From Paraburkholderia sp. PGU19 (GTDB taxonomy: Bacteria; Pseudomonadota; Gammaproteobacteria; Burkholderiales; Burkholderiaceae): 64,000 bases of DNA. Below the pieces are notes generated by a model. That model saw nothing but the letters and a program-made list of their open reading frames with translations. It had not been told where the DNA came from and made no database searches. Numbering within the stretch: the stretch's first letter is position 1; each line of letters starts with the position of its first letter. The DNA is taken from contig NZ_AP023182.1 in NCBI RefSeq assembly GCF_013426915.1, forward strand, positions 1,054,001 to 1,118,000, read 5' to 3'. Of the stretch, positions 8,794-18,351 are shown one piece after another. A program made the translations under genes and the position numbers.

Positions 8794-11700
8794 ATGGCAT
8801 TGCCCGCAGTCAGGCACCTCGATCCCGTTATCGGCGTGGACGTGCACAGTGTCGTGATCGCGCCCGAGCCTGTGCCTGTGCCGCTGCCTCATCCGCATGT
8901 CGGCTTCGTGCTCGATCTGCGCGAATACGTGAACGCGGCGCTCGGTGTGATCGGCAGCATTGTGTTCACGTTTGTCGAAGAACGGGTGACCGACTACCTC
9001 GAAGATCATCCCGATACGGCTCGGCAACTCACCGATACGCTCGATCATGCGGGCAAGGAACTCGCGAGCGTGCAACAGAAGCTCATGAGCAACTCGCTGA
9101 TTGCGGGCGCCGCCGCACTCGATGAAAAAGAAGGCGCAGTGGCTAACGCATTAGGCGCAGGCGTCGGCATGGGCAGCACGAGGGGGCGTCCGATTTTCGT
9201 GAACGGCCTGCTGCGCGCAACGGCAGGCACGCACACGTTTCATGTGCCCGGCTTGCACTTTCCCCTAGGCGAGGCCTTCGGAGCACCCGATCCGAAACCG
9301 TCCAACGACGCGGAATCCTACATGGGCAGCCGGACCGTGGTGGCCAACAACGACCCGATGTCGTTCATGGCCTTGCCGGCGATGAGCTGCTGGAGTGTTG
9401 GGCTCGAGCCGCCCGCGCACAACGGCGCCCATACGACGCGCACTCACCTGTCAATGCCGACATCGGTGATGCTGCCGATCCCTGCCGGGCGGCCCGTACT
9501 GGTGGGCGGCCCGCCCGTCATGAACATGTTTGCGTTCGGCTCGGCGCTGTTCAGGGCGTTCCGCGGCTCCGCTTTCGCCCGCAAGCTCGCGGACAAACTG
9601 CATCTGAAGTCCGGGTTTTTGCGTTGCAAGGTGCTGGAGGCCGAGCCCGTGGACGTGACCACGGGCGAGGTCATCGTTCAGCAGCAAGACTTCACTGTGT
9701 ATGGCCGACTGCCGTTAGTCTGGGCTCGCTGTTACGCGAGCCGTTGCACGTATGCCGGTTCGTTCGGCACCGGCTGGCAGACACCCGCCGATATACGGCT
9801 CGAACTGATGCGCCATGAGGAAGCAGTGGGCGCGGCTGCCTACTTTCCCGATCATGCGACGGCATTCGATACGCTGCCCGACGGCATCGGCTGGGATAGT
9901 CGTGTGTATGACTGGCAAAACGGCTACGCGCTGTACCGTCTCGAGAATCGCCTGGTGTTGCGCACGCGCAAGGGCATCGAATACGGATTTGCGTTGCCTG
10001 AATCATGCCAACGTACTGTCGACTTGCGCAATTGCGTCGAGCCGCTGGAACTCCTGATCGACCGCATGGCGGATCTCTATGGCAATGCATGGGTGTTCGA
10101 GCGGCAGCCCGACAGGACGCTGACACGTGTCGTCGAATGGAAACGCGACGTCGTTACGAAACGCGTGATTGAGTGCGGCACCGGGCGCGGGCCGCGCGCC
10201 GGGTTGCGGAAAGCGCTGAACCTGATCGATGCGGACGGCCGCGCGCATTCTCTTGTCAGCTACGAACTCAGCCCGGAGCGCAACCTGACTGCAGTTAGCG
10301 ACGCAAACGCACAGCCGTATTGCTTCGAGTACGCCAACGGGCACTTGATGGTGCGCCATACGAGCCCGCGCGGCGATTCGTTCTACTATCACCATCAGTA
10401 TGATAACGGCGTGTGGCAGGTCGATCGCGCATGGGGCGACAACGGCGTGCTCGACTACAGGTTCGCTTACGATCGCGCGCGTCGGGAGGTGCGGATCACC
10501 GATTCGCTCGCGCATATGACGGTCATGCAACTCAACGAACGCGACATGCCAGTGGCGCGGATCGATCCGCTTGGCGGCGTGTCGGGCTACAGCTACGACG
10601 CGTGGGGGCACACGAGTTCCGAAATCGACCCGACAGGCCGCATTACGCGGTGGCAGTACGACGCCTGCGGCAATCTGCTCGCGCAGACGCTGCCCGATGG
10701 CAGCCGGGTGCAGCTCGAATACGATGGCGAACAGAGACCCGTCTGCATGACGGTGCCGGGTGGCCGGCAGTGGCGACTCGAATGGAATGCGCAAGTCAGG
10801 CTGCTCGGGCAGACGAGCCCTGCACAGGCGACCTCGCACTATGCGTATGACGCACATGGACAGTTGATCTCGCACACGGGACCTCGTGGGGCCGTGACGC
10901 GCTTCGACTACGATTGCGACGGCAACCTCGAACGGGTCACGGATGCGCTGAATCATCGCCATCAGTACGTGCATGATGCGCGCGGCAATCTGATTCAGGC
11001 CATCGATCCTCTCGGTCAGACGAGCTGCTACGAGTACGACCACAACCTCAGGCTGACGCGGGCGATCGAACCGGATGGGCGTGAGGTTCATTGCGGCTAT
11101 GACGCGGACGGCAATCTGATTCGATATCGTGATCCGGCCGGCAACGTGACGCAGATGGAATATACGTCGCCAGGGCAGATTTGCAGGCTTCTGACGCCCG
11201 ATGGCAATGTCGTCGAATACAGATACGACACAGAAGCGCAGCTGGTTGGCGTAATCAATGAGTGCGGTCAGCTCTATGAGTTGAGACGCGATGCCCTGGG
11301 GCGAATTGTCGAGGAGATCGATTACTGGGGCCAACCTCGGCGCTACGATTATGGAGCGGCAGGCGAACTGCTGTGCAGTAGCGATGCTTTGGGGCAGACG
11401 ATCCGATACGTCTACGACGCGCTGGGACGTCTTGTGCGAAAGAACGTGCCGGACGCGCAGCAGCCAGGCGGAATACGCGTCGACGCATTGACTTACGATC
11501 GCAGTGGCAACCTGATCCGGGCGGAGAATCCGGACAGCGTGGTCGAAATGCGCTACGACGCGGAAGGACGGATTGTCGAAGAAAAGCAGGGTGACGCGTT
11601 CACGATTTTCAGTAGCTACGACGCAACCGGCAATCGCACCGAGCGCAGAACCCGGCTCCTTGCTGGAGGTGAAACTGTCGAACACACGGTTCGCTATTCG

Positions 11701-13329
11701 TATGATTCGCGCGATGACGTGAAGTCGATTCAAATCGACGACGCCGCACCCGTGGTTTTCGAGCGTGATCCGCTCCGGCAAGTCCGCGTGGAATATATTG
11801 GCGCGGAGTTGCGGCATGAGATTTCATACACAACGGGTGGTCAGCTTGCCACACAGACGTTGCTGTCAGGCACCGGCGCGCTCTTTGCGCACGAGTACAC
11901 ATACGATCCGAACGGTGAACTGTCAGGCAAGCGCGATCTGCGTGGAAACATCGAGCGATTCCAGTACGACCCGGTGGGACGTTTGACCGCTCATCTCGAC
12001 CCGACCGACACGCTGCACCCATTTTTGCGTAGCCCGGCGGGCGATCTGCTGCGCACGCGTATTCGTGAGCGCGGTGCCGCGAATACGTGGCACCGCGACG
12101 GAGAATACGACGGCTGCTTCTACGCGTTTGATCGCGCTGGCAACATGGTTCGCAAGCAGGACGCCGAACAGGACCTGACGCTACGATGGGACGGCGCCGG
12201 CCAGCTGGCCGACGTGCAGGTGATCCGGCCCGCTACGGACGGCACAGCCGGCGGCGTTGTCCGCGTTCAGACGCACTATGCATACGATGCCTTCAACCGG
12301 CGGGTACGCAAGACGGTGCATGCCGGGCACGGCACGAACCCGTTCGCGAGTGGGCATGCCGATTCTTCATTCTCACTGTCGCACGCGAGTCGCTTCTTCT
12401 GGGACGGCGATACGCTCGTGGGCGAATCTACGACGGACCATGACGGACGACATGCGCCGCAGCCTTCATTGTCGGGTCGAGCCTGGGCGGGCGCGGGTCC
12501 TGGATCGCGCGTTTGTCACGCGCGTGAATGGGTCTATTATCCGGGCACGCTCCGGCCGCTCGCGGCAATGTATTGCGATCTTTCGGCGGAACCGACAGAG
12601 ATGCAGGCGGCACGCGGCTTAGGGAAAGGAGTGGCTGCCGTATATTTTTTCCAGACCGATCCGAATGGCGCGCCGGTACGCATGCACGATCGGGATGGAA
12701 ACATCGCATGGGCAGCGCGCTTTGGTGCAACGGGCTGTGTCGATAGTATCGAAGTCGAGCGGGTGCAGCAGCCGATCAGGCTACAGGGTCAGTACTTCGA
12801 CCATGAGTCGAACCTGCACTACAACCGGCATCGGTATTTCGATCCGTCAATTGGACAGTTCATTAGTGAAGATCCACTTGGCCTGGTAGGCGGACTGAAT
12901 CCATTCAGCTATGGGCCTAATGTCCTTGCGTGGATAGACCCGTTGGGGCTGGAATCTCTCTTGCGATTCGCAAACAGATTGCGATCTGCAGGGAAGACGA
13001 GTGGTGCCGTATCGTTTCTGTCGATTGGAACGACGACTTTTAAAGGTGTGAGCGGGAACGTGCGTCCGGCGGACTATCATCCGCAACTAAGGCGCGTACT
13101 CGACGAAATAAAGCATTCGCACGTGGTTGAAGATTGGCACGGATACTGTGCCGAAGTCGATGCGATCAACAAGGCGTTGAAGGCCGGCTATTCGTTGAAC
13201 GGAGCGACGATAAAGACGCTCAACGTGACGGTCGACAAGAGACATGGCAAGGTCAAGGCCGTATGCAAAACATGTGAACCGTTGACTGAATTTTTTGGAA
13301 TTATCCCGGAATATCCCCCTGTGGAATAA
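8794..13329 (+). CDS. Rhs polymorphic effector with C-terminal deaminase-like toxin
   Basis: A 1511-residue Rhs effector, probably delivered on VgrG. The start at 8794 (ATGGCATTGCCC) follows GGGGAG. The N-terminal about 290 residues look like a T6SS-associated PAAR-type/prefix region, followed by VDVTTGEVIVQQQDF, the usual entry into the Rhs cage. Many YD repeats follow (for example YDACGNLLAQ, YDADGNLIRY). The shell ends with HRYFDPSIGQFISEDPLGL and then IDPLGL at residues 1380-1386, the self-cleavage boundary. The last 125 residues are the toxin: C1452-A-E1454 and C1491-x-x-C1494 match the zinc-ligand pattern of the cytidine deaminase-like fold (YwqJ-like or a related toxin family). AT content rises over the toxin, as expected for a swapped tip. 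The exact substrate (DNA, RNA or nucleotide) cannot be read from sequence. Confidence 0.93.
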   Translation: MALPAVRHLDPVIGVDVHSVVIAPEPVPVPLPHPHVGFVLDLREYVNAALGVIGSIVFTFVEERVTDYLEDHPDTARQLTDTLDHAGKELASVQQKLMSNSLIAGAAALDEKEGAVANALGAGVGMGSTRGRPIFVNGLLRATAGTHTFHVPGLHFPLGEAFGAPDPKPSNDAESYMGSRTVVANNDPMSFMALPAMSCWSVGLEPPAHNGAHTTRTHLSMPTSVMLPIPAGRPVLVGGPPVMNMFAFGSALFRAFRGSAFARKLADKLHLKSGFLRCKVLEAEPVDVTTGEVIVQQQDFTVYGRLPLVWARCYASRCTYAGSFGTGWQTPADIRLELMRHEEAVGAAAYFPDHATAFDTLPDGIGWDSRVYDWQNGYALYRLENRLVLRTRKGIEYGFALPESCQRTVDLRNCVEPLELLIDRMADLYGNAWVFERQPDRTLTRVVEWKRDVVTKRVIECGTGRGPRAGLRKALNLIDADGRAHSLVSYELSPERNLTAVSDANAQPYCFEYANGHLMVRHTSPRGDSFYYHHQYDNGVWQVDRAWGDNGVLDYRFAYDRARREVRITDSLAHMTVMQLNERDMPVARIDPLGGVSGYSYDAWGHTSSEIDPTGRITRWQYDACGNLLAQTLPDGSRVQLEYDGEQRPVCMTVPGGRQWRLEWNAQVRLLGQTSPAQATSHYAYDAHGQLISHTGPRGAVTRFDYDCDGNLERVTDALNHRHQYVHDARGNLIQAIDPLGQTSCYEYDHNLRLTRAIEPDGREVHCGYDADGNLIRYRDPAGNVTQMEYTSPGQICRLLTPDGNVVEYRYDTEAQLVGVINECGQLYELRRDALGRIVEEIDYWGQPRRYDYGAAGELLCSSDALGQTIRYVYDALGRLVRKNVPDAQQPGGIRVDALTYDRSGNLIRAENPDSVVEMRYDAEGRIVEEKQGDAFTIFSSYDATGNRTERRTRLLAGGETVEHTVRYSYDSRDDVKSIQIDDAAPVVFERDPLRQVRVEYIGAELRHEISYTTGGQLATQTLLSGTGALFAHEYTYDPNGELSGKRDLRGNIERFQYDPVGRLTAHLDPTDTLHPFLRSPAGDLLRTRIRERGAANTWHRDGEYDGCFYAFDRAGNMVRKQDAEQDLTLRWDGAGQLADVQVIRPATDGTAGGVVRVQTHYAYDAFNRRVRKTVHAGHGTNPFASGHADSSFSLSHASRFFWDGDTLVGESTTDHDGRHAPQPSLSGRAWAGAGPGSRVCHAREWVYYPGTLRPLAAMYCDLSAEPTEMQAARGLGKGVAAVYFFQTDPNGAPVRMHDRDGNIAWAARFGATGCVDSIEVERVQQPIRLQGQYFDHESNLHYNRHRYFDPSIGQFISEDPLGLVGGLNPFSYGPNVLAWIDPLGLESLLRFANRLRSAGKTSGAVSFLSIGTTTFKGVSGNVRPADYHPQLRRVLDEIKHSHVVEDWHGYCAEVDAINKALKAGYSLNGATIKTLNVTVDKRHGKVKAVCKTCEPLTEFFGIIPEYPPVE

Positions 13330-13330
13330 C

Positions 13331-13786
13331 ATGAAACCCGACACCCGGCTGGACGTTGCCTTGCGAAATGTCGTCAACGAACATGTCGACAACAATAGCG
13401 AGTATTTTTATCAGCAAGTCATGATTTGCATGGTAAAGCTGTCCGCACTGTTCATCGATTCTGCGGGTCCTGCCGTGAAGGAAGCGGCTTCCGTTGCCGA
13501 AGCGTTCTGGTCAGAATTTGTGCCGTTCGAGAACTTCCCTACATCGGCAATCAACGTGGAGTATGCATCGATGTCGAGGTTTATCGACGCAGGCGGACCT
13601 AGGGATGAGCATCTGCACGCACGTGCCGTTCGACTCATGTTGAGGAAATACGATGTCGACCATCTCGACTCGAACATCGACGTGTTTCCATTGTTCGTCG
13701 ATTACCTGATCAAAATGGGTTGCAGTCGGGAAGCGATCACAGACACCATTGAACGGTGCTTTTTCGGGCATCAGGAGAAGTGGTAA
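13331..13786 (+). CDS. Probable immunity protein for the Rhs toxin
   Basis: A 151-residue acidic protein starting one base after the Rhs stop codon. It has no signal peptide or membrane segment, so it would act in the cytoplasm, as expected for a protein neutralising a nucleic-acid deaminase. The sequence is not one I recognise. It is rich in Asp, Glu and Phe (for example FWSEFVPFENFPTS), a composition often seen in nucleic-acid-mimicking immunity proteins. Codon use is more AT-rich than in the Rhs core, matching the toxin tip. The function is inferred from its position and spacing. Confidence 0.8.
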   Translation: MKPDTRLDVALRNVVNEHVDNNSEYFYQQVMICMVKLSALFIDSAGPAVKEAASVAEAFWSEFVPFENFPTSAINVEYASMSRFIDAGGPRDEHLHARAVRLMLRKYDVDHLDSNIDVFPLFVDYLIKMGCSREAITDTIERCFFGHQEKW

Positions 13787-13873
13787 CTCGATGCGACCCG
13801 GGTCTAGACCTATCGTTCGGTCGTGGACCTGAGCCGGGAAACTTGGACGATGCCCAAGACGTTCGCGCGACCT

Positions 13874-14030
13874 GTCTACCGTTAGCGTGCGCCACGGGAT
13901 CGCGAGCAGCTTGCCGCCGATACCGAGAAAGCCGCTGCTTGCCAGCACCGCGTACGCTATACGGCCGGAGCGCACGTCGAGCACGATCTCCTTGATCATG
14001 CCGACGACGTCGCCGTCCGCGCTCTTGAAT
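13874..14030 (-). pseudogene. PRC-barrel domain protein remnant
   Basis: On the minus strand the frame reads KSADGDVVGMIKEIVLDV, then RSGRIAYAVLASSGFLGIGG and KLLAIPWRTLTVD. This is the typical core of a bacterial PRC-barrel protein of the photosynthetic-reaction-centre H-subunit type. The beginning of the gene (before KSADG) is missing. After TLTVD the frame no longer matches the family, and a better continuation appears in another frame, so it is truncated and frameshifted. It lies immediately downstream of the T6SS island and marks the point where gene decay begins. Confidence 0.7.
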
Positions 14031-14248
14031 ACACGAAGACTTCACAGATTCAAGGCCATTCAGGCGATCGTCGAGATGGGGCTCAAGCCTGTACGTCAGG
14101 CCGAGCGGCTGATGACGCTCTTCCAGGGGGCCGTTGTCATTGCTGCATTCGCGCGACGAACGAATGATATAACTGCAATTGTTATCGCGCCAGAAACATG
14201 ACCCCTTGCGGGTCGTAGCGGGATATAGCCGATCCAGGGAGCACGGCA

Positions 14249-14833
14249 ATGAAGATCCAGTATTTCCTTGTGGCGGCGGCCGTCGCCATGATGACCTGCC
14301 CGGCATTTGCCCAGCCAGAGACGTCTGTGGAGATCAGAAAGGGAACAGACAAGACCACCGTGATAGGAACGTCAACGGTCATTGCCACGGTCGTTGCCAT
14401 TGAGCCGGCGACCCGGACCGTCACGCTCAACGACAAGAACGGCCGGGTCGAGGTACTTAAGGCGGGCGAGCAGGTGCGCAACTTTGATCAGCTCAAGGTT
14501 GGCGATGTGATCACTACCCAGCATCGGGTCACGATGTCGCTGAGTCTCACAAAATCAAGCGGCGTGCGGTCTACCCAGGAGCGGCAGATCTTACTGCCGG
14601 CCGCGTCCGGGACCAAACCCGGGGGCACAATCAGTCGTGAAGTGACGGTAGTGGCCGATGTTGTTGCCGTTGATGCAAAGGGGAAACAGATCACAATAAA
14701 AGGGCCGCAAGGCACGGAGAATGTGTTCGTGGAAGACCCCGGGCAGTTGAAGAACATACGCGCGGGTGATCAGGTTCAGATTGTGCATACCGAAGCGGTT
14801 GCGATAACCGTCATGCCCGGAACGAGCAAGTAG
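14249..14833 (+). CDS. Exported protein of unknown function
   Basis: A 194-residue protein with a clear Sec signal peptide (MKIQYFLVAAAVAMM, cleavage after CPAFA at about residue 22). The mature part contains two related beta-rich units, each with an alternating valine/threonine pattern: TSTVIATVVAIEPATRTVTL near residue 42, and EVTVVADVVAVDAKGKQITI near residue 131. Each is followed by a short acidic loop and a GD(V/Q) turn, so the protein looks like an internal duplication of a small beta-barrel. Similar exported proteins are common in Burkholderia, but no function is known to me. A ribosome site (AGGGAG at about 14236) precedes the ATG. It appears intact although its neighbours are decayed. 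Confidence 0.8.
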   Translation: MKIQYFLVAAAVAMMTCPAFAQPETSVEIRKGTDKTTVIGTSTVIATVVAIEPATRTVTLNDKNGRVEVLKAGEQVRNFDQLKVGDVITTQHRVTMSLSLTKSSGVRSTQERQILLPAASGTKPGGTISREVTVVADVVAVDAKGKQITIKGPQGTENVFVEDPGQLKNIRAGDQVQIVHTEAVAITVMPGTSK

Positions 14834-15402
14834 TCACCGGCAGAATTCACATCTCGCTTTGCAGCCATTCTCACAACGCGAGGCGAGCTGCTGACGGCCA
14901 TATTTTCTCGCTATCTGACCAATTCCGTCGGGCCAAGGACGAGATATTGCAACAGACGCTTCCTCGAACCAGAGGATAATTTAGCAGTGACGGTCATCAT
15001 CGGGTGCAACTGCCCCACGCGCGGGTGCGGGGCTGACGCGACTGCCGACGATTCCATTAACCATCTCCGACGTCGATCCGTCGGGACTCACGCGTGACCC
15101 CTGACTGAGGTGCCTACCAAAAGATTCACTACATCACACATCGGGCATGCGGGATGCTGCTATTCAGACGCAGTTCTGAAACCCGCATGGGGCTGTTTCG
15201 GAACTGTCAGCGCGGCGCCTTGTACGGACAGCGCCGAACTGTATACAGAGCCAGGCGTCTTCAGAAGTGCCAGCAGCGGGACGTCTGGCTTCTTTTTCCG
15301 CCATCGCCATCATGCCATCTGATCGGGGCGCGCAGTCCTGGTGGTGTCCGCCAGCCTGAATCAGACAAAGCACGCGATCAACACGGTCCCGACCTCAATA
15401 TC
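14834..15402 (+). other. Gene-free stretch after the exported protein
   Basis: No credible gene is seen on either strand in these roughly 570 bases. The open frames here are short, lack ribosome sites and have atypical composition. It probably consists of decayed sequence leading into the dodecin-like remnant. Confidence 0.5.
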
Positions 15403-15507
15403 CTGCTGCGTGTCGCCGAAGTCTGCAAGCTCGACATGAAGGTCGATGGCGGCAAGGTCGTTGAATACCGCGCGCGAGTGTCCTTGTCGTTCAAGTACGA
15501 AACCTGA
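15403..15507 (+). pseudogene. Dodecin-like C-terminal remnant
   Basis: The last 34 residues of an open frame ending at 15507 (VCKLDMKVDGGKVVEYRARV followed by SLSFKYET) resemble the end of dodecin, a small flavin-binding dodecamer of about 70 residues, where a G-K-(V/I)-x-E-(Y/W) turn precedes the last beta strand. The first half of a dodecin is not visible upstream in any frame, so this is at most a fragment. The match is short and the assignment is tentative. Confidence 0.4.
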
Positions 15508-16075
15508 GCGGTTGACTTGCGGACTGGAGTGGAAAGCCCGCATAGACGAGGCTTTGCTCGTCAGAAGGTCAGCCTCCGGCAACGACCATCGATCGTTTGC
15601 TCTGGAGCGTACGCAGGGCTGCCGATACACAAGGTGGCGCGTCTAGCCTAACCGGGTTTCGATTGAGCGGTCGTGCGCCGCGCACGGCGACGAAGTCGGC
15701 GCCCCGGCGCTTGTCCTGCGTGGCAGTGGCTCACCTTGCGGCATTTGCGTCGAGGTCTTCGCGGACGGCTCCAATTCGAAACTGATCTCGTTTGGCGAGA
15801 TCAGCCACGGCGTTCATGTCAACGCGAGTCCTCGGACGGTGCAATTACAGGTTTTTTGTCGATGGCGCCGTTTCGCCAGGATGGCGGCTCGCATCGAGCC
15901 TATGTCGTGCGACGATGGCCCGCTGATGCACTATTGCAAGGAATCGTTTTGGTGGTCGTGAAAGGCCCGGGCGCATTCATTATCCCAAGGTTTTGGGCTC
16001 GTGCATGTCCGTGAGGGCACCGGGGAAAGCCCCGGACTCCAGCGACCGGACCGTAGGTCAAGGTCAAGTCCGACA
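15508..16075 (+). other. Gene-free stretch downstream of phaC
   Basis: About 570 bases without a convincing gene. One frame near 15730-15840 reads SPCGICVEVFADG and superficially recalls a zinc-binding motif, but it has no supporting context on either side. Treated as decayed sequence. Confidence 0.45.
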
Positions 16076-16097
16076 TCCCTGTGCAATGGCACAGGGA
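16076..16097 (-). terminator. Hairpin downstream of phaC
   Basis: A perfect 9-bp stem (TCCCTGTGC / GCACAGGGA) with a 4-base loop lies 22 bases after the phaC stop on the minus strand. There is no T-run after it, so it may stabilise the mRNA end or act with Rho instead of being a classical intrinsic terminator. Confidence 0.4.
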
Positions 16098-16118
16098 ATG
16101 CGGCACCGACTGGAGCGC

Positions 16119-17915
16119 TCAGTGTTCGAGCACGTACTTGCCGGGCGCATCATCCAGCGTCGTACCCGCGCCGATTGACGGCGGTGCAATTTGTTTACTG
16201 GAGCGCGCGGCAAGCCATTGTTGCCAGCACGGCCACCATGAGCCGGATTGCGCTGGCATCGCTGCCAGCCACATGTCCGGGTCAATGTACGGATCGCTAT
16301 CGCGCCGCATGCCGAAACGGTAACGGCGTCCGGTGTGGCCAGGCTCCGAAATGATACCCGCGTTGTGGCCTCCCGAGGTGAGCACGAAACCCATCTCCGT
16401 ATTGGTCAGCGCGTGGAGTTTGTACACCGAACGCCACGGCGATACGTGGTCGCGTTCGGTACCCACGACAAAAATCGGCAGTTGCAGGTCACCGAGCCGC
16501 ACCGATCTTCCGTGCACACAATAACGGCCTTCGGCCAGATCATTGTGGAGGTACAGGTACCTGAGCGTCTCAATGTGCAACCGGTATGGCAACCGTGTGC
16601 CATCGGCATTCCACGCCATCAGTTCGGTGGGTTGTGTGCGGACGCCAAGCAGGTATTCGCGCACCAGCCGCGACCAGATGAGATCGTGCGAGCGCAGCAG
16701 CTGAAACGCAGCGGCCATCTGCTTGCCGTCCAGATAACCCTGCTTCCACATCAATGCGTCCAGATAGGCGAGCTGGCTCGCGTCGATAAACAGACCAAGT
16801 TCGCCGGGTTCGCCGAAGTCGGTCTGCGCGGCGAATAGCGTCATGGTTTTCAGGACAGGAGACCCGGACCGGGCTTCGCGAGCATGTGCGGCGGCGCCGA
16901 TCGTCAGTAGCGTGCCGCCGAGGCAATAGCCTGCTGCGTGCACCGGTGTCCCGCCAGTAATGCGACGCACCTGCGCCAGTGCCTCGAACAGACCCCGTTC
17001 GAGATAGTCGTTCAGGCCGACATCCCGCGCTTCGTTGCGGGGGTTCCGCCAGGAAATCATGAACACCGTGTGCCCGTGTTCGACAAGATAGCGAACAAGC
17101 GAGTTGTGCGGCGAAAGATCGAGAATGTAGTACTTCAATATCCACGACGGGATGATCAATACTGGCTCACGCCAGACTGATGAGGTCTGCGACTGATACT
17201 GGATCAGCTCGATGATCCCGTTGCGGTAGACGACCTTGCCCGGCGTGATTGCGACGTCCCGCCCGACACCACTGCCGGGAGTATGTCCGTGCCTTGAGGA
17301 AGGCACGGACTTCACCAGCAGATCGTCCTGGTCTTCCAGCCAGTTGCGCGCACCATCAAGGAAATTGCGGCCGCCAGTTTCTGCGGCTGCCCGCAGCACC
17401 ACGGGATTGAGCCACCAGCAGTTCGCCGGTGACAGCATGTCGGTGCATTGGTGCGCAGCGAAACTCACTACCTGCTCGTGGTGCGGAGAAACCCCGGGTA
17501 CGCCAGTGGTGGCTTCGTGCCAGAACGATTCAAACTGGGCAAACATGTCGCGCAGCACCTTGAACGGCCAATGGTCCCACTGCGCATCGTCGAAGCGCGG
17601 GTCGCCGCCATGCCCGTTGCTCATCTGCGCGCCGGTCAGGAGGCCGTGCCAGTCCGTCAGGAGGCGAGTCGCGAGCGCATGGTGCTTGCCTGGTGAGCAC
17701 GCCAGATGCAGCGCCCAGTCGAACCATGCCAGCGACAGCGAGGCGGGCGAGCCGCCGCCCGCAGCCTGGGCAAGCGCGGCATACACGGACCGGTCGAGCT
17801 GCGTAAGCGCCTCAGAAAGAGTCTCCGACTGTCGCGTCTCACCGTCCGGGCGTGCCGGGGCCTCCGGCGGGCACGATGCGTCAGAAGGTCCTGGTCTTAT
17901 CGCGATGTCGGCCAT
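16119..17915 (-). CDS. phaC: Poly(3-hydroxyalkanoate) synthase PhaC
   Basis: PhaC polymerises (R)-3-hydroxyacyl-CoA into storage polyester at the granule surface. The 598-residue product is of class I length. The lipase-like box is GYCLGG with the nucleophile Cys331; the other triad residues are Asp489 (GTERDHVSPW) and His517 (SGGHNAGI). The long N-terminal region (residues about 90-200) with DPRFDDAQWDHWPFKVLRDM is typical. The first 35 residues are Pro-rich and variable. It is divergent from phaZ, with 436 bases between them, and there is no phaA or phaB nearby, so it is a stand-alone or accessory synthase. A fragment of a second copy lies at 34330-34578. Confidence 0.96.
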   Translation of the reverse strand: MADIAIRPGPSDASCPPEAPARPDGETRQSETLSEALTQLDRSVYAALAQAAGGGSPASLSLAWFDWALHLACSPGKHHALATRLLTDWHGLLTGAQMSNGHGGDPRFDDAQWDHWPFKVLRDMFAQFESFWHEATTGVPGVSPHHEQVVSFAAHQCTDMLSPANCWWLNPVVLRAAAETGGRNFLDGARNWLEDQDDLLVKSVPSSRHGHTPGSGVGRDVAITPGKVVYRNGIIELIQYQSQTSSVWREPVLIIPSWILKYYILDLSPHNSLVRYLVEHGHTVFMISWRNPRNEARDVGLNDYLERGLFEALAQVRRITGGTPVHAAGYCLGGTLLTIGAAAHAREARSGSPVLKTMTLFAAQTDFGEPGELGLFIDASQLAYLDALMWKQGYLDGKQMAAAFQLLRSHDLIWSRLVREYLLGVRTQPTELMAWNADGTRLPYRLHIETLRYLYLHNDLAEGRYCVHGRSVRLGDLQLPIFVVGTERDHVSPWRSVYKLHALTNTEMGFVLTSGGHNAGIISEPGHTGRRYRFGMRRDSDPYIDPDMWLAAMPAQSGSWWPCWQQWLAARSSKQIAPPSIGAGTTLDDAPGKYVLEH

Positions 17916-18026
17916 CAGTCACTCCAGTGGTGCTACTGGTATTGATTGGACAACGAGCGATGGCCGCGGTGCTTGTCGCGGCCCTCAATGAACTGGCCGT
18001 GCAATTGTTATGCCAAGGAGGTAGTG

Positions 18027-18332
18027 ATGCACACCACCTGGTACCGGCGTGAAAGCAACAGACGAGCGCGAGCCCGCGGCAAATCAGACGAAAGCGAGAT
18101 ACAAGCCGCCGTTGAACCGCGCGTCCGGATTGCTGTTGAGCCCTTGCGGGCATGCTCGCTCAACCTATATTTGAAGTTGGCAAGCCGGGCTTTCGCGCAG
18201 ACTCGTGGCACATCCAGCGACTGCCGCGTCCCGGCCACGAGCCACATAACAATCCACTGCATCGCGCCGGGGCAAGCGCGGAACTTCATCACCCTGACCG
18301 CAACGAAACTAATGACACTCGCAATGCCCTGA
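18027..18332 (+). CDS. Small ORF between phaC and phaZ
   Basis: A 101-residue frame beginning MHTTWYRRESNRRARARGKS and ending 19 bases before phaZ. I list it because an almost ideal ribosome site (AAGGAGG, 18015-18021) precedes the ATG. The product is basic, has no recognisable domain and its second half looks like translated non-coding sequence, so it may be a short leader peptide, a decayed gene, or not expressed. The rest of the 436-base phaC-phaZ gap shows nothing else. Confidence 0.35.
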   Translation: MHTTWYRRESNRRARARGKSDESEIQAAVEPRVRIAVEPLRACSLNLYLKLASRAFAQTRGTSSDCRVPATSHITIHCIAPGQARNFITLTATKLMTLAMP

Positions 18333-18351
18333 CGTTCTTACTGGGATCCCT

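Noticed and set aside
15720..15840. Frame reading SPCGICVEVFADG, like a cytidine deaminase zinc motif
   Set aside because: Only one motif; no HAE/CAE partner or other family sequence is present in the right frame around it.
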